A DNA stretch of 64,000 nt from Carposina sasakii (Eukaryota; Arthropoda; Insecta; Lepidoptera; Carposinidae), in NCBI GenBank assembly GCA_014607495.2, contig CP053172.1, forward strand, positions 4,974,888-5,038,887. The letters run 5' to 3'. The position numbers were made by a program, and so were the translations under genes. The notes under the pieces are model-generated. The model saw only the letters and a program-made list of their open reading frames with translations. It was not told the DNA's origin and did not search any database. Positions 50,801-56,800 of the stretch are shown in pieces; the stretch's first letter is position 1; each line of letters starts with the position of its first letter.

Positions 50801-53800
50801 AAACGGCTGAACCGATTTCGCTGCAGTTTTCAGGAATATATTGTGACAGGACCCACTTAACACATAGGCTACTTTTTATCCCGGGAAAATGTTTTTATCC
50901 CGGATAATTTCGACATTTTGTTTGTCCTGTAGTCCACGCGGACGGAGTCGCGGGCGTCCACTAGTATATAAATAACGAGACTCACCTTCTTCAATGAAAG
51001 GCTTCAGCCGTTTCAGTATTTCTCCCGCCAAGATGACCACAGATGTTGTTCCATCTCCCACCTGAAGACATATGTAAATTAATAAACTTTTCCTGTAAAC
51101 CTATATACAGGGTGTAACAGAAAGGGTATGTTAAGCGAAAAGCTATGTAAATAGCTCACTATAGAGAACCTATCTACAAAATTTGAGACTCCAAATCACA
51201 TTTTTATTTTTCCCGATAGAATGGAGAATTTTTAAATATCTCAGGAATTTTCATACAATCTTGAAAAATAAACATGTGATTCCGAGTCTCAAATTTTGTG
51301 GATAGGTTCTCTATAGTTCTCTATACAGCTTTTCGCTTAACATACCCTTTTTGTTACACCCTGTATATATGTAGTTTGTTAGTCAGTCTGTTTATACTCA
51401 TAATAAATATAGTGTCCTCAACATATGGTTAGGAAATTGTATCCGTGTTTATAATCATAGTTCATATATGAAAATGAAAAAGTTTATTTGGTTAAAACAT
51501 ATGTTATAAAATTATTAATAAAGAAAATGGAAAAACTTCTTCACCTGAGTGGGAATCGAACCCACGACCACTGCAAACCGTGCCAGCCGCTATAACCACT
51601 AAGCCACCGGGTCAATTACTCGGATGACGAATTTTAGCATCTCTTTTCTAAATTACTTACATATTGGCAACATTATTCCTGATAGCTATACACTAGCCAA
51701 ATCTCGGCAAACAAAGCTGAATCCCTCAGCACAATGTTTAAAGATGAAACGATCAACCATATCCTAACGGATTATATTAATGGAGAAGTGTTTTTATTAA
51801 TTTATCTTAGTCAAGATATTATATATTATAAAATATATACAGGATGATTTTTGGTCGTCAACGTTCCCGAAAACTACGGAATCTCCTCATCATCACGATC
51901 ATTTTTCTCCATGGAAGCATACCTGGGAAGTGTCTGGTTTCCAAAATATTAGGGTCCAATGTTGAGTAAATAGACTGCGTTTTTCAGTATAAATGCACAT
52001 AGACGCGCGTAGCAGGATTTTTTCACGAAAAATAATTAATATCTGTCTATAAAAAAACTAACATAAACACTAGACACTATAAATTTCGCACGATCAAGGA
52101 ATTTAAAAATTAATTTTTTTTTTTCCCAACATTTTTTTGGCATAAACTTACTTTATTTCATGTATAGAGTACGTACCCTTCGTTAAAGGTGGCCACAAAA
52201 AAACACCTGTATACACATGGTCAACAATCGAAAAAGGTTGGGGCTTCCTATTAAGCAAGATTTTCGCTTATGTCAGGAAACTCCGCTCTTCCATTACATG
52301 AGAAGGTATAACCATAATAGAACATAGTGCTTAAAACTACTTACTTTAAGGCATACTACATTTAAATAAACGTATTGACCTATTGTTTTTCGTTCTTTTC
52401 GTTCGTAATTCGGCCGATTGGTGCCAGGTCCTGGGTTCGAATCCCGGTAGGTACAAATATTTATATGACGCCCCCTTATTACCTAACTAGCAAAAGCAAA
52501 GCGATAGCGAAAATTGTACAAAAATCGCTGATTGCTTGTCAAAATTCGTATTACGTAAAATGAATTTCAAAGGAACTTTGACATTTCAAGGCGAATATTG
52601 TACAATTTTCGCTATCGCTTTGCTTCGGTTTTGCTATTGCTTTACGTAATCAGGGGGATGAATATCAATGTTTGTTTCCGAGTCATGGATGTTTCTATAC
52701 TTATCTATGTATTTAAGGTCTTGTGTCGTGGGTACTAAGCAACGGTATATAAATACATAGATATGTATAGAAACATCCATGACTCGGAAACAAACATCGA
52801 TATTCATATCAATGTTTGAACCCAGGACCTATAGCGTCCCAGGCAGGGTAATTATATCTACTAGACCAAACGGCCGTGAATATTGTGTCAAGTCCATGTA
52901 CGAGTAAGTGGAGACTTACCTCTGCATCTTGTGACTTGGCAATGTCGACGAGTGTCTTAGCAGCGGGATGCACTATGTCCAATAACTGTGGACAAATCAA
53001 CATTATCACTACACATTATAAAACAAAGTCTTCCGCCCCGCCCCCCCCCCCTTATTACCTATTTAGCAAAAGCAAAGCGATAGCGAAGATTGCTTGTCAA
53101 AGTCGTATTAAGTCACGGGCCTGTACCAATGAATATACAGGATGTTTTTTTGTGGCCACCTTTAACGAAGAGTACGTACTCTATACATGAAATAAAGTAA
53201 GTTTATGCCAAAAAAAATGCTGGGAATTTTTTTTTTTTTTTGAATTTTTTTAAAAATTCCTTTGTCGTGCGAAATTTATAGTGTCTAGTGTTTGTTAGTT
53301 TTTTTTATAGACAGATATTAATTATTTTTCGTGAAAAGATCCTGCTACGCGCATCTATGTGCATTTATGCAGAAAAACGCAGTCTATTTACTCAACTTTG
53401 GACCCTAATATTTTGGAAACCAGACTCTTCACAGGTATGCTTCCATGGAGAAAAATGATCGTGATGATGAGATTCCGTAGTTTTCGGGAACGTTGACGAC
53501 CAAAAATCTATTTCATGTACAGATTTTAATGTTCTAAAATTGTCACTTAGCTCGTGCCTCGGAAAGCACGTAAAACCGTTGGTCCTGCGCCTGATCTCTC
53601 TCCGGTCGTGTCGGCTTTCCGTCCCATCGGACTATGAGAGTAACGGAATAGAGAGTGCCTCTGTGTTTGCGCACACACACTTGTGCACTATAATATAGAA
53701 TAGATTTTTATTTGAAAATTACACATACACGGACAAAAGTAACATAGAAAAGGACAATAGAAATAGGGTAGAAATACAGATCAAAAGAAGTAAGTAGACA

Positions 53801-56800
53801 GGTAGAAGTAACATTAAAACGAAGAACAGTAAGTAGAACTGTGTGCCCTATTTGGAGCCCGTCAGTCCCGTGTACGTGCAACCGCCAAACGGGTCCCTTT
53901 TCAGCTGGATGCTGCTAAGACAAGATAGGCGTGCCTACCTTGCAAGCAGCGCTGGTTTTCAAAAGGGAACAATTAGGAGCTGACGTTATGGAATATCTCC
54001 TGCGCACCTGGCCAATCTCCGTAGAGATTGGTCGCCTTGGCCGAAATACGGTCGGAGATCATCATCATTAAGTAAAATGATTCTTAAAGGAATTTTGACA
54101 TTTCAACGCGAATGTTGTACAATTTTCACTATCGCGCTGCTTCGGTTTTGCTATTGCAAATTAGGTAATCAATCAAGAGGCCAGTCCTGTTTAGTTTCTA
54201 AACATTGTAAAGAACAGCGCCATCTATCTCTCTGATCATTATACATTATCATAAATTTATTGCCTCATCAATATTAGAGATGAAACGGATAGTGGTTTGG
54301 CCGGATACCGAATATTCGGCAAGCTACGAGGCCGGAGCGCCGGATATCCGGCCACCGGATATTCGGCTCTTTATCGCCCTACATGACGCGATCAGTTTGA
54401 TTTAACCGCGGCGAACGGAATCAGAAATATTCGGATGCGTTCGGGGTATTTTAAATTTATTTATTTTTAACCGTCTTCAAAAAAGAGAGGTTATCAATTC
54501 GTCTGTATGTTTTTTTATGTGCGTTACCTCAGAACTCCGTCATTTATTAATTATGAGTACTAAATTTATTAATTATACATAATAAATATAAATAAAACAT
54601 GCTGGACGTGCAATTATAAAAATAAACAGGGTCCATAATCTATTGTGGCATGATTTGCCTTCTTTAAAATTATGTGAATTTTTTGAATTTTACTATTCGG
54701 TATCCGGCCGGATAGTGAAAACAAGGCCGGATAATTACCGGATATCCGTTTCATCTGTAATTAATATCCATCCAAAGGGTTCAAGCAGAAAAGTTAGATG
54801 GCGCTGTCTCTAAAACACCTAATATATTAGAAAAAATTAACAGTAGTCTTAAGAAGTCTATACTAGGGAGTAAACGCAATTACAAGCATTTTAGCTCATG
54901 TTTAATTCCTTGCCATCTTGTCCACCTACAAACAGAGACCTGAGGGGTAAGCACGAACCTCTCGATGGTCCGTAACGTTATCGTCAAATCACATACATTT
55001 TGCTAGCGAGTGGCTAGCGTTACGCCGCGTAAAAAGGTTCGCGCTTACCCCACCGTTTCCAGTTGGATACTGCTAAGACAGGGCATAGAGGAATAAGATG
55101 TAGACATAGAGTGCTAATGTCATTCAAACAGTTTCGATGCACCATTAGACTTTTCGGTGCCTCACAATTCCAGTCCTTGACACCGAAATCACATGTTTAT
55201 TTTTCCCGATAGTATGGAGAATTTTTAAATATCTCAGAAAGTTTCATACAATCTTGAAAAATAAAAATGTGATTTCGAGTCTCAAATTTTTTGGATAGGT
55301 TCTCTACGGAGGGCTAATTACATAGCTTTTCGCTTAACATACCCTTTTTGTTACACCCTGTATAGAACTTGCAGGCGGGACTTGGACTAGGTTGGCAAGA
55401 GATAGAGCCGAGTGGCACGCATTGGAGGAGGCCTTTGCCCACAAATGGGTTCTCCATTAGGCATTTGATATTTTATAAATTCTATTATTATTAAGGCTTT
55501 ATAAGGGACTACAGAGTCCCGGTCCTCTGGCCGTAGTTATTAAGGCTTTATTATTATTATTACCTTCATAATGGTGGCTCCATCATTGGAGATGACCGCT
55601 TTCCCACTGTGGTCCACGATCAGCTTATCCATACCGCGCGGACCCAGCGTAGTGCGGACCTGTAACATATAGCACCACTGTTTCGGACCTCTGACACAAG
55701 CTGTGACAGCCCGGTGGTTAACATGTGCGCCTTCCGAGCGGGAGGTGACAGTTCCATCCCAGTCACAGTAATATAAGGTCTTTTCAAAATTACTGATTAT
55801 CTTTTGACACGAAACTAGGTAGGTGAAAAGAAACAACTTTCACTATGGGACTGACTTTGAAATAGTGAAAAAAAAAAACAGCTGTTCCATACATTTCAGT
55901 GCAGTAATTATTTGAGATTGTATGGAACAGCTGATTTTTTCTTCACTATTTCGGAGTTGTTCCCATAGTGAAAGTTGCTTCTTATCTTTCTTAAAATGGG
56001 TCATATCTTCGCTTTTTATTGCATTTAATGTGTTTTCAAACTTAACTTTAAACCAAAAATGTACGCTCAGTAGTAACGTACCGCATCAACCACAAGTTGG
56101 CATGCATTGATGTTGGAGATCAGCTGCGGCTTCCCCTGGGACTGGTCGGTTCCCTCCTTCAGTACTAGGATCTGCGGTTGCTGGAACATGAAGACAATGT
56201 GTTAAGATACTCTGGTTGCAAGAGGTAATGGAAGAAACAAGACCATTGTAAAATAATAACAAAATGTAATAATTACTTTATTGTACTATGTTGATCAAAT
56301 AAATAAACATTTTTCATTTGTTATGTAGCTTTTGTGTACTCTTTTATATTTTTTTTGTGACAATTAGAAAAATGACAATATGCTCGATTCCGGCAGTCAC
56401 ACTTAAACCTAAACGTAAATTTAGTCCTGCCTGTCCTTTTCTATCTCAGCCATTTATGTTAAAGACGGAGAGATAGACCTGACTAAGATTAGGTTTAGGT
56501 TTAAGTGTGACTGCCGGAATCGACCCTAATGTTATGTTTATGCTATATGTTTATGATGTTATCTTGAGTGCCCCTTAAATACACATAATCACACCTTTAT
56601 CCCTTACAGGGTAGGCAGAGCACCAAGGGCCGATAGAACCACACTTATGACCAATTTTGAGGGTATAGTTGAGATGTACATGTTCGGTTAGTAGTGACAG
56701 GTGGTCAGCCCATCGCCTACAAAACACACAGACCCTCTTGTCCCTCTACTGACTTGTACAGTATGCCCAGGAAGAGAAGCAGCTGTAGTATTATACGTTT

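Noticed and set aside
56187..56189. Alternative CCT7 start codon in exon 2 (Met-Phe-Gln-Gln)
   Set aside because: Those bases read as the acceptor TTCCAG. Using the upstream ATG-donor junction gives the standard 544-residue protein. Kept only as an alternative.
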